Below the pieces are notes generated by a model that did not search any database, had not been told where the DNA came from, and saw only the letters and a list, made by a program, of their open reading frames with translations. A stretch of 60,000 nucleotides of DNA from contig CAIIXF020000010.1 of assembly GCA_903813345.2 (NCBI GenBank), positions 26,252,425-26,312,424 on the forward strand, given 5' to 3'. Shown here piece by piece: positions 29,401 through 41,400 of the stretch (its first letter is position 1; the number at the start of each line of letters is the position of its first letter). Source of the stretch: Owenia fusiformis (lineage: Eukaryota > Annelida > Polychaeta > Sabellida > Oweniidae). Both the position numbers and the translations under genes were made by a program.

Positions 29401-32400
29401 CTTTCAGCTACACCACACAGCGCAATGGGATGGTTTTCATATATGACATGACTGAGTCTAAATGCAGTAACTTTGACTATGATCTGTTTGTATAACATTT
29501 ACTTTCAGCTACACCACACAGCGCAATGGGATGGTTTTCATATATGACATGATGGAGTCTAAATACAGTAACTTTGACTATGATCTGTTTGTATAACATT
29601 TACTTCCAGCTACACCACACAGCGCAATGGGATGGTTTTCATATATGACATGACTGAGTCTAAATACAGTAGCTTTGACTATGATCTGTTTGTATAACAT
29701 TTACTTTCAGCTTCACCACACAGCGCAATGGGATGGTTTTCATATATGACATGATGGAGTCTAAATACAGTAACTTTGACTATGATCTGTTCGTATAACA
29801 TTTACTTCCAGCTACACCACACAGCGCAATGGGATGGTTTTCATATATGACATGACAGAGTCTAAATACAGTAACTTTGACTATGATCTGTTTGTATAAC
29901 ATTTACTTTCAGCTACACCACACAGCGCAATGGGATGGTTTTCATATATGACATGACTGAGTCTAAATACAGTAACTTTGACTATGATCTGTTTGTATAA
30001 CATTTACTTCCAGCTTTGACTATGATCTGTTTGTACATGTATAACATTTACTTTCAGCTACACCACACAGCGCAATGGGATGGTTTTCATATATGACATG
30101 ATGGAGTCTAAATACAGTAACTTTGACTATGATCTGTTCGTATAACATTTACTTCCAGCTACACCACACAGCGCAATGGGATGGTTTTCATATATGACAT
30201 GACTGAGTCTAAATACAGTAGCTTTGACTATGATCTGTTTGTACATGTATAACATTTACTTTCAGCTACACCACACAGCGCAATGGGATGGTTTTCATAT
30301 ATGACATGACTGAGTCTAAATACAGTAACTTTGACTATGATCTCAGTATCAAAATCCTCAATGTTTTGAAGGTAAGAGATGTTCAGAAATCACATTTCAA
30401 TTTAACAATAATAATTTTGTAAAAATATGATTTGGGGTTAAAACTTATAGATAGACTACCCTATAAATGGCTGCCAGTAATGGCTGCCTTTATCAGTAAA
30501 GACTACGTTTTTGCAATTTGCTTACTTGAATCAAATATCATACCAAATTACAATTTTTTCGAAATTTTCATTTTGGGATATGTGCTGATGGGTGATTTGA
30601 TGGGATTTCCTTCTCCATAAAATTACTGTTTTTCATATTTCTATGTAAATGTGTATGTACATATTTGGCGGAGTTCTGACTAACTCACTGCCCGTTTTAT
30701 TTTGATTAATGTCTTGTCTCCAGGAGCGTTACCCAGCCAGGCTAAAGAAAGTACTCATTGTCACTGCACCATTGTGGTTCAAAGCTCCTTTCAAGATACT
30801 CAGACTCTTTGTCAGAGAAAAACTACGGGACAGAGTAAGTTATATACAGTGTAGTTCTATATTCATTTCAATTTATTTGAGAGAAATTTATATGGGACAG
30901 CGTAGTATTACAATAAGATGTCAACAAAAAGATTTACTGTAGACAGTATTTATTTAAAGATGTCACTCCAAGCATATTTATCATTCATTGAGTGAAATTA
31001 TTGTTGAATATTAGATTGTTAGCATTTGAATCTCTCTATCTGATACCTCAAATATGGAGTGATATATTGCAATGAAAAAATATTTTTATTATTACATCTA
31101 TGTTGTAATGGCAACCATATAAGATTTATAGACAGAAAGAGACACAAAATCAATTACAAATTTAATATCTAAGTATAGAAGACAACTAAATGATGCCATT
31201 ATGTGAACGTTTTCCAGAAAAATAAGTTGGTATGTAATCACATATAAAGACAAATTATCTTTATTATAAGACATTAGATAATATTGTTGTTGATCTAACC
31301 TTGAAATATATATTGATTGTTGAAATGTTTTATATATATGCCATAACAATTTTTATGAAAATATCTTGTACTAATCTTAAGTTTACATGTTCTGTATTTT
31401 TGGGTAGTAACTTTTAAATGTTAACATTTTTGAATGACTGTCAATAAAAGTACAGTTACTTTGATTAAGCAGTTGGTCTACAGTGTAATCATCATGTCTT
31501 AAACTTATGTCCCAACAGTGCTAAATACTATATGCTAATTACTATGTGTTTTGTAGGTTCATACAGTGAACATCAAGACTTTATCAGCTCATATCTCCAG
31601 GGACTCGTTGCCCAGGCAACTTGGGGGCACCCTTGAGGTGCATCATGGCCAGTGGCTTAGGTGCTGCATGGCAACAAGCTCTAGTCAAAACACAGACATT
31701 CGCAATGATATAGACAATTATTTTCACACTTATATAGAGCCACCATCTTTGACACCAGATGGGAGTAGTAGTGGATCACAAATACACGACACAAATTTAG
31801 TTATCAGTGACATGGAATCGGAGACCTCCAAAGAGACAGTCAGTGAAAAACATAGCGATGAAGATCGAGAGAAAGAGGTTACAGTTGAAAAAGATAATGT
31901 AAAATCACCTGGAGCTCCAGAAAAGCCACCGTTAAAACGCCAGAGATCGCCAGCTTCTGTTCGCTTAGGGGAACAACACAAAAATGTACCATCACTACCT
32001 TGTAAAAAGAAATCTCCAGCAGATAAGGACGACTTTGAAGAGTCTATACATCAGCCTGATGCCAATGGTCTCACCGTGGAACAGTTAGAGACATACACTC
32101 GTAGGAAGACCCGTAGGGGACTCTGCAAAGATTATATGACAATCAAAGCTGAGCGTCCAGCAGGAACATTCAATAATGCCAGGTAGGGAGCCAATATTGC
32201 AGTATATTCTATTATCTAGAAAACATTCAAATGATATTAAAAACACATATTTCTGTGCTTGAACACTTTATTTTCTATGTACTTGAACATTCAGCAGCTG
32301 CTCTCTATTCTACTTAGGGGTGTATACAGTCATAGAGTCAAAAAATCATATGCCATTTTTATGTTCTGTTTAATATACTTTTATTCTTCTCACTCATTTT

Positions 32401-35400
32401 GATTGTACTATGTTTCAGGTTAAAGAATAATATTGCCAAGAACCGCTACTCCGATGTGCTGTGTTTGGACCATTCCAGAGTGCGTGTCACACCAGTAGAT
32501 GAAAATAACACTGATTACATCAATGCTAACTTTGTTGATGGTTACAAGCAGAAGAATGCATATATCAGTACACAAGGTGCCTATACTTTAACATTATATC
32601 ACATTGTCCACATTACCATATTGTTTTTTAGTAAGCAATAGCTCTTTGGTGTTAAGGCAGAAAAGTCTTTCCACTTTCTTTCCAGTTTTTGTGCTTCAAA
32701 TATGTTTTTCATGTGCTGAAAAATATAACACAAATTCAAGATTTCTGAATGTACAATTTTTCATGGATGTCTCTGTGAAAATAGTGTAACTAAATTAACA
32801 GCTGAAACCCATATTCTACCATATGCTTTGGATCGATATAGTGTAAAAATAGAAACCAAGCATCATTTTTGCCTCGGACCTTTTCAATTAACAAAGTACT
32901 AAGTTTATCATTTCTCATTTGTTATATGATCACATTCACATTTTTACAATTTTTTACAACAATTAAGTTAACAACAAGCTAGTTAATGTTTATTTTTGAA
33001 CATGACTTGGCTTATTAGAACTATAGGGCAGCACCTGGCAGTTAATAACTCTAGTAGTATATTATTTGTTGCAGGCCCCAATCCTAAAACATTTGCAGAG
33101 TTCTGGACCATGGTTTGGGAGCAACGAGTGCTAGTTGTTGTCATGACTACCAAGTATGTTTATCATTAGCTAACTTTTGATATTAAGGAGTTTCAATATA
33201 TAAAGGACTGTGAGTTGTTCATAGAATGAATCAGGGGAGTTTTTTCATGCATTTCGTTTATTTTTTTCATCTAAAACACATCAATACACTTTAAAACATT
33301 TCATGACGATAAGATTGCACCATATTATCCTAAAGAAATATTTCTCATTTTCAAGGATTATACTGTGTATCTGGATAAACACTCAATCTTTATTTTTCAA
33401 ACTTCAGAGGGCTGGGAATCATTGATAATCAGCGCTTTTGAATAATATAAATGCTGTTTTGAATAGGTCTCATGTATGCCAATAATTTCTCAAATTGTTT
33501 AAACTTAACACATTCTTTAATCTCTAGGATATTCTCTTGGAGGAATTTCCCATATACCAATGGTATAGTTCCAAGCAGATTTTGAGATAATAGGAAAGTA
33601 AATCTTTAATACACACTTTATGGGTTGCAATATAAACGAGAACATAAACGAAATGCATGAAAAAACTCCCCCAATTCATTCTACAAACAACTTGCTGTCC
33701 TTTATTGTAAAAACTGATGTATTTCCTAATGTATGATGTCATGAGAACCTTAAAAGATTAAATACAAAAAAGATCCGTGTATTTTGTTTCTGAAAGCTAA
33801 GTGCTCTACGGTTTCCATTTATCATATTTGAATTTCAAGGTTTGAGCTAAGGAGTTTTAAATATCCAATCGAAAAAACCTTTTTTTACTACGTAAATTAA
33901 TATCACTTACCAATTATGTCATTACAATATGCTAAAAGCTACCATAGTCACCTTTTATTGGAACAATTATTTTCTACTTTCACTTTCACTTTCGGTTTCC
34001 CGGAAGCCCCGCCCACTCTACGTCATAGTCGCGCATGCGCACCATTCATTTTTCTACCATTTTGAAAGTCACACAAAATTTTCAAAAGTGCGATAAATTG
34101 GTACAAAAACGAGCGTTACAAGTCTACTATGTCGACGAATACAACGCAGTTAGATACAACAGAAGGGGTTAATACCCAGGGTGATCCACGAGTTAGCCCA
34201 GCGCGCTCGAACAAAGGTAAATCACCGGTTGTGAAGTCTAAAGTTCTAGAAAAAGACCGGCGTGGCCGTAGAGAAAGTCGAAGTACTTCAATTTCTAGTA
34301 GGTCAGACTCTGACACTTCGTTTAAAAGACGTAAAAAACATCGTCACAGAGATTCGGCTTCTCCTAAACGGCGACGTCACAGAACTAAATCTATTTCCTC
34401 AAGTCCGAGGGGTAGATACAGATCGAGATCCAGGTCTAGATCCAGGTCTAGATCAAGGAGATCACGTTCTCATTCCTCAAGTCCGAGGGTGAGATACAGA
34501 TCTAAAGATAGACTTCACAATCGTAAAAGGTCTAGATCTAAGTCCAGGTCTAGATACAAGTACAAACATAGATCAAAGTCTAGGTCTAGATCAAAGTCTT
34601 TGTCCTCAAGTCCGAGGAAAAGACACAAATCTTCACATCATAGATCTGCTTATAGGTCTCATAGATCTCCTTCTTTAAGTCCAAAGAAGAGATACTATCG
34701 TAAACAATCTCCTTCTATAAGTCCTAAAAGGAGACGTTACAGAAATGATAAAGATTCACCCAGATACGATAAGTATCAATGGGAGAGAGATCAATTTATC
34801 AATCCGAGAATTGATCAGAGACAGGAAATGACCAAGGCCATGGTCTGTGAATGATGATCACACTCAAGTAAATGATGATCACACACAAGAAAAGGATGAT
34901 CACATTCAAATAAATGATGATCATCAATTTAAATCACCTCCTTCTCTTACAAGAACCATTTCTCTCAATAGAGACGATGATTCAGTTACTATAGAGTTGG
35001 AGAATGATGGTGAACAGGAGGATCCTGATACTAAGCCATCAAATGAGGTGGCAAGAGCCAAATTAGAATTTTTGGCAGCCACTGAAGTCGTTAAAAAATC
35101 TTTCCCTGAGATAGCAGAGATGTCAACACCTAAGAATAAGGTCAAATCTTGGTCTCTAGTGAAAGATAAACCTTCAGTATTGACTAATTCTTTACAACTG
35201 CCACTTTGCCCAGGTGTAAAGAACAACTTGATTGAAGGAGTCAAAATCTTTAACGACTTACCCCAGGATGCCTTTTCCAAAGATTTACCGAATCTTTGTA
35301 AGAAAAGATACAAACTTCCTAAAGCCTTATACCAAATCGTACCAGATGAGGATAAGTTTGAACCCTGTAAAATAGACGAAGATTTTTCGTCCATTGCCAA

Positions 35401-38400
35401 AACATTCAAGAAGAATGATTCGCAAAAGGCCAAATTAGACCCTCATTTTGCGAATCTGTCATTGAAGACATTGACAGATTGGGAGGGTGTGTCTAGAGAA
35501 AATCTAGTTACTTCCTCTCACACTGAATGGTTCATTGGTTCTGTTAAACCACTGTTTGAGGATCTGTTAAAAGAGGAAGGAATGGATCCTTCTATATGTC
35601 AGAAAATAGAACAGGCTTTGACATTAATTAAAGCAGCTGGTCACTGCATTGAGGATGGGTATCGTCTTAATGCTTTTTTGCTCAATCAAATAGTTGCATG
35701 CAGGAGACATTCTTACCTTTCCATGAAGGCAGATAAAGATATCCCCTTTGCAGATCTCAAAGAACTTATGACTCTTGAGCCCCAAACTGGCAAGTTGTTT
35801 CAAGACAACTTGGCCAAAGTGAAAGAAAATTTGAGGAAAGCTAAAAATGATATAGCGCAGAATCAAATTCTTGACTACACCTCTAAAAAGGAGGACAAAA
35901 ACAAACCCAAAACTTCCAATAAGTTCCAGAACAAAGATAGTTCTTTTCGTGGAAAAGGACGGGGTTCAAAGGGTTTTTCTCGAGGAAGAGGCAGAGGTAA
36001 ATCTGTCGGTAGAGGAAAGTCCACTGATAAACAGTGACTTATTCCAGGTCGAAAATTACCTCCATACATCGTCAAACGACAAAGTAGGTGGGAGGTTGAT
36101 GGAATTCTGGCAGGAATGGAGTCAAATAAATGCTTCGGCAAAAGTGATAAACCTTTTAAAAGAAGGCTATTATCTTCCATTCAAAGAAAAGCCAAAGTTA
36201 CAAAAGACTCCCCTTTGGTCAGAATTCCACAATCCTCTAAAAAGAGCGGCAGTTTTCGACCTAATAAACACTCTCCTAGAGGAGAATGCTATAGAACAAG
36301 TAGAAGACATTTCTTCCCCAGGTTTTTACAGTCGAATATTTCTGGTTCCAAAAAAGTCATCCGACAAATGGAGACCCGTGACAGACCTGTCAACTCTAAA
36401 TCTTTTTCTGAATGTCCCATCATTCAAGATGGACACTCCAGAAATCATCAAAAGAAATCTGGAGAAGGGAATGTACATGACTTCTATAGACCTTCGACAG
36501 GCCTATTTGCATGTCCCTATCGCCAGGTCTCACCAGAAATATCTGAGATTTGCCGTGAAAGGTCGGGGAGTCTTCCAATGGAAATGTCTTCCATTTGGTC
36601 TAGCAACAGCTCCTTTAATTTTCACAGAGATAGTTTCTCAGATCAAAAAATTCCTTCATTCAATAAATATAAAGATGTTCCAATATCTCGACGATTGGAT
36701 GATAATAGCATCATCACACCAAGTAAGTTCAGAGAACACGCAGACTGTGTGCAACTTAACGAAAAAGTTAGGCTTTCTCCTAAATCTGGAGAAGTCAGAG
36801 TTAAATCCAACTCAGCAACTTACTTACCTGGGCTCACTTTACGACCTAAAGAAAGGTCTAATTTTACCCACTCAATACAGAGTGAAGTTACTCGAAACAG
36901 AGATACAGCGTTTCCTAGCGAAACCTTTACAAACAGCAAAATTCTGGAAAAGAATTTTGGGTCTCCTAGCGGCAACAGAGAAAATTGTGCCATTAGGGAG
37001 ATTGTTCATGAGGGAGATGCAATACGATCTCCAGAGAAATTGGAATGCCTCAAAGGACATGAACATTTTGATTCCATGGTCCAAAATGACAAGACAAGAC
37101 TTAGTCTGGTGGCTAAACAAGGACAATCTTGTGAAAGGTGTTCCGATTCAAATGCAGAATTCAGTAGATCTAAAACTGTTCACAGACAGTTCAATGACAG
37201 CTTGGGGAGCACATTTAGAAAATCTAGAAGTTTCAAAGATGTGGTCCAAACAAGATCTGAACCTGCACATCAACATGAAGGAGTTGATGGCAGTAGAGTT
37301 AAGTCTCAAACATTTTCAACCTCAAGTACAGGGGAAAAGGATACAAGTATCCTCAGACAATGCATCCACTGTGGCCTATTTGAAAAATCAAGGCGGCACA
37401 CATTCTTACCAGTTATTCAAGGTAACAAAAAGAATTCTGCTATGGAATCAAGTCAACAATATAGAAATGACAATACGTCATATTCCAGGGAGATTGAACA
37501 TTCTGGCAGATGCTCTGTCCAGAAAGTCTCAGATTCTGTCAACAGAGTGGAGTCTGAAAGATCAAATTTTCCATGCAATTTGCAGGAAATGGGGAAAACC
37601 TCTAGTAGACCTTTTTGCGACACGACACAACACGAAATTACCTCTATTTGTGTCACCAGTCCCGGATACGCTAGCATGGGAGGTAGATGCTCTAAGTATG
37701 GATTAGAAAGGTCTGTGGGCTTATGCCTTTCCCCCGACACCATTAATCTCTCTTGTTCTGAACAAGATGTTGCAAACGACAAATGTGGAAATGATTCTCA
37801 TTGCCCCATTATGGGAGAAACAAGCATGGTATCCCAGACTGTTAGAGTCTCTTGTAGAGAAACCTCTAAACATTCCAGTAGTTCCAAAAATGTTGAAACA
37901 GACAAGACAATGGGTATTTCATCAAAATCCCCAAATATTCAAGCTTCACGCTTGGAGGCTGTCAAACAATCCTTTAAAAACAAAGGCTTTTCAAACAAGG
38001 TTGCAGAAAGAATTGCAAAACCTCAAAGAAACTCCTCGATCAAGGTATATGACTCGAAATGGAGAGTCTGGGCTGGTTGGTGTTCTGAACGGAATAGAGA
38101 TCCATTCAGAACTTCTGTTACTGTAGTAGCCGATTTTCTGAATTGGTTATTTGAAGATAGAAAACTTCAACCAGTTACTATAGCAGGATACAGAACAGCC
38201 TTAGGTAATACTCTGAAAGAAACTTCGAATTTAGATATTGGTTCAGATCCTTTGATTTCTTGTTTGCTATCTAATTTCAAACAAGAAAGACCGAGGAATA
38301 TCTCTAATAAAATTCCAAACTGGGATTTAAATGTGGTCCTACAAGGTCTTATGAGACCTCCTTTTGAACCTATCGAAATTGTTGATTTAAAATATGTCAC

Positions 38401-41400
38401 GTGGAAAACGGTTTTTCTCACTCTGTTAGCTTCTGCAGCAATACGCAGTGAGATACATGCCTTGGTGCTTAAGAAGGTGTCACATAGTATTGACTGGCAA
38501 TCCATTTTTCTGGGATTCAAATCTGACTTTGTACCCAAGACCTTACTAAAGGCTGGAGGTACTGTCCTGAAGGACATTGAGATAAAAGCCTTAACAGGTT
38601 TTTTGACACCAGATCTTCAAGATGACAAACTTTTATGCCCTGTTAGAGCATTAAAAGTTTATATGAGAAGATCAAAGCCCATGAGAGATAAACAACAAAG
38701 ATTGTTTATATCATACAAGAAAGGCTATAAAGAAGAGATACATGCTAACACAATAACTTCATGGGTGAAGAATTGTGTAGCAAAGGCATTACAGTCTTTT
38801 CCCAAGCATGCTGAGCAGGTTTATAAGGTTAAAACTCACCAACTCAGAGCCTTATCAACTTCCATTGCTTTTGCGAAGAATTGCACTCTAGACGAGATTA
38901 TTCAAGCTGGAAGATGGACTAACTTTAACACGTTCGCTTCATTCTACTTAAAGGAAGTGTCCTTGAAAGACTTCGAAGGCAACCACTTCATTGCTGCGAA
39001 CAAAACTGTTTAAGTAAGTTTTAAAGTCTTATAGTTCATAATTCTACCAATAAAAGGTGGAAAGTTTTTGTTATTCATCTCCAATTATTTGTTATCAATA
39101 ATTAAGATATGAATAACAAAGGAGTGTGCTTGGATAAATTATTTTCACTTGTTACTTTTAGTTTTGCGTTGCAAAATTATTTAACTTAATATCCTATGTA
39201 AGGATAATGATTCAAGTACGAATTCTAATCAGTTAATGCTGTTTTTGGACTATTTTATTTTCTAAGCTAATATCCCTCCACCTGCTCTGGTGGGATTCAG
39301 CATATTGTAATGACATAATTGGTAAGTGATATTAATTTACGTAGTAAAATCCCAAAATTTTATGTAATTTTGGTTTTTATAAGTTAATTATACTTACCTA
39401 TTATGTCATTACATCAAAAGCCCTCCCTTGCCACCCCGCTTATCAGCTTTAAAATAAGCGTTTCACCTAGTGAAAAATGAATGGTGCGCATGCGCGACTA
39501 TGACGTAGAGTGGGCGGGGCTTCCGGGAAACCGAAAGTGAAAGTGAAAGTAGAAAATAATTGTTCCAATAAAAGGTGACTATGGTAGCTTTTAGCATATT
39601 GTAATGACATAATAGGTAAGTATAATTAACTTATAAAAACCAAAATTACATAAAATTTTGGGAATTTAGAGAACGCCTTTTTCCCTAGATTCATCTAGGT
39701 AATAACTGAAACAATGATGGACCAATTTTGTTTGTACAAAAGATGTATTTGAAGTACCTTAGTACATGCATATTGTGGGAATTGAAGTTATATTTGAAAA
39801 TGGTTGAGGTTTCAAATTTTAGCATTGGTTTAAGAGTATTCCGTCTTGTTTAAATAGTCTATGATATAGTAATATACGGCAAAAAATAATTACAACATTT
39901 ATTTTGTTTAAAATATCTATTTTGATAATAAGTAGGCATTTCTATAGATGTCGCCTTATGTGTTATGCGCTTTAAGTCGAAAATGATGGAGCGGTTTCAT
40001 TGACATTTTATATACAGTAAAATCTATCAAATTTGATGGGCACTGGCCAAAAGTGTTTCTATTGGCAAGTGTTCACATTTCAAAGTCTTCAATTATGGAA
40101 GTTTATGGCTAAAAAATATGACCGAAAAAAGTGTTCACATTGAGATGTGTTCAGATTAGAGAGTGTTCTGGGGACAAATAGGTTTAAAAAATGTATATAT
40201 TACATGTATATATAAATTAAAGCATACATATAATTGGTCATTTACATTTTATCTAAAATGGTGGCTATTTTGAAATGTCATCAATTAACTGATTTGTACA
40301 ATTGTTACCAACATGTCAGTCTTTTCTTCAATAGGAATGTTTATAGGTATTGTTTAATAAATCAGTATTCGTAATCTTTGAGTTCTTACCCACAACATAG
40401 CTCTGTGGAGCCATGCTGAATAGATCCAAAGAATTTTAAATGTTTTTTATTTTGTTTATTTTATGAGAATCAATATATTTATTCATTTCATCAATAAAAC
40501 ATAAAAAATGAGTGGACAGAATTTTTATTTCGCAAAGAATGGGTATCGATATGGCGAACTTTTTGAACACACGTTTCTCTTAAACCAGTGATCAAAAATT
40601 TCTGAAAATCTTACAAATTGTCAATTCAATGGCCATCTTTTGAATGGTAACAATATAATTTGAAATAAATATACAGGGTGTCCCGAAAGTATGGGCCCCC
40701 CCCCTAAGCAGACATATACCAGTGTTGTCATAGTAAGTGGCATATATAATTTAAAGCATATCCAAAGTTACATTGATTCACCAAGTATCATGGTTCAACT
40801 TTCAAATGTGAAAAAGTTACAGGCATTTCAAAATTTAGTGTTTGGTCAAAATTAAGTTCAATTTTACGCCAAATCACTCGTAAATGTGTCCTCCCGGGCC
40901 ATCTTAACAGCTGCAATTCTTTTCGGGTCGGATGGATATTGAGTTGGAAAAAGAGAACGGTGAGGGTAGAAACTCTAAGAAAACTCTTCTAAAGTCCCCT
41001 AACAGGTTTTAAGAGGGTTATAAAATTCCACACTCCTATTTGAAGGGCTTTTGAGGTCATATCTGAAAATAATTGCTATTTTTGGGAGATTTTGTTTTAA
41101 TTTTTTGAATACTTTTTTAAAATCAACCAAAAATTCCTTTGTATAACTTTAATATTGAGAGGTCTAAAAACATGTTGTATATGCTATTTTGTTCCAACAA
41201 GGTTCGGAAAGACATTTTATTTCATTCTCAAGAATTGGTAGAAAGGAGCAAAAACAATTGCACTAAAAAAACAAAAAATGTTAACAAAAACAGTTATATA
41301 AAATATTTCTAAATGATTTTCGCATTAAATTGTTGTCAATCAGTCAACATTACATAAAATACCATGTTTTTTTACAGAATGTTTTCAATGATTGGTTTAA

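Larger units (their letters stand above)
33883..39663 (+). mobile_element. DIRS-type tyrosine-recombinase retrotransposon, near full length
   Basis: DIRS elements replicate by reverse transcription and integrate as circles using a tyrosine recombinase, giving no target duplication. This 5.8-kb copy, in PTPN9 intron 9 on the sense strand, has all hallmarks: inverted terminal repeats (a matching stretch of over 120 bp), an internal complementary region whose two halves copy both outer ends, Gag-like frames, a reverse transcriptase/RNase H frame, and a tyrosine recombinase frame overlapping it in a different register. The terminal repeats look nearly identical, so the insertion is probably recent. 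Defects seen: the Gag frame is split, and one TAG interrupts the polymerase frame. Confidence 0.95.

Noticed and set aside
36116-37675. First half of the long recombinase frame as separate protein
   Set aside because: It overlaps the reverse transcriptase on the same strand in another register, and shows no domain of its own; only the part after about 37960 resembles a tyrosine recombinase.
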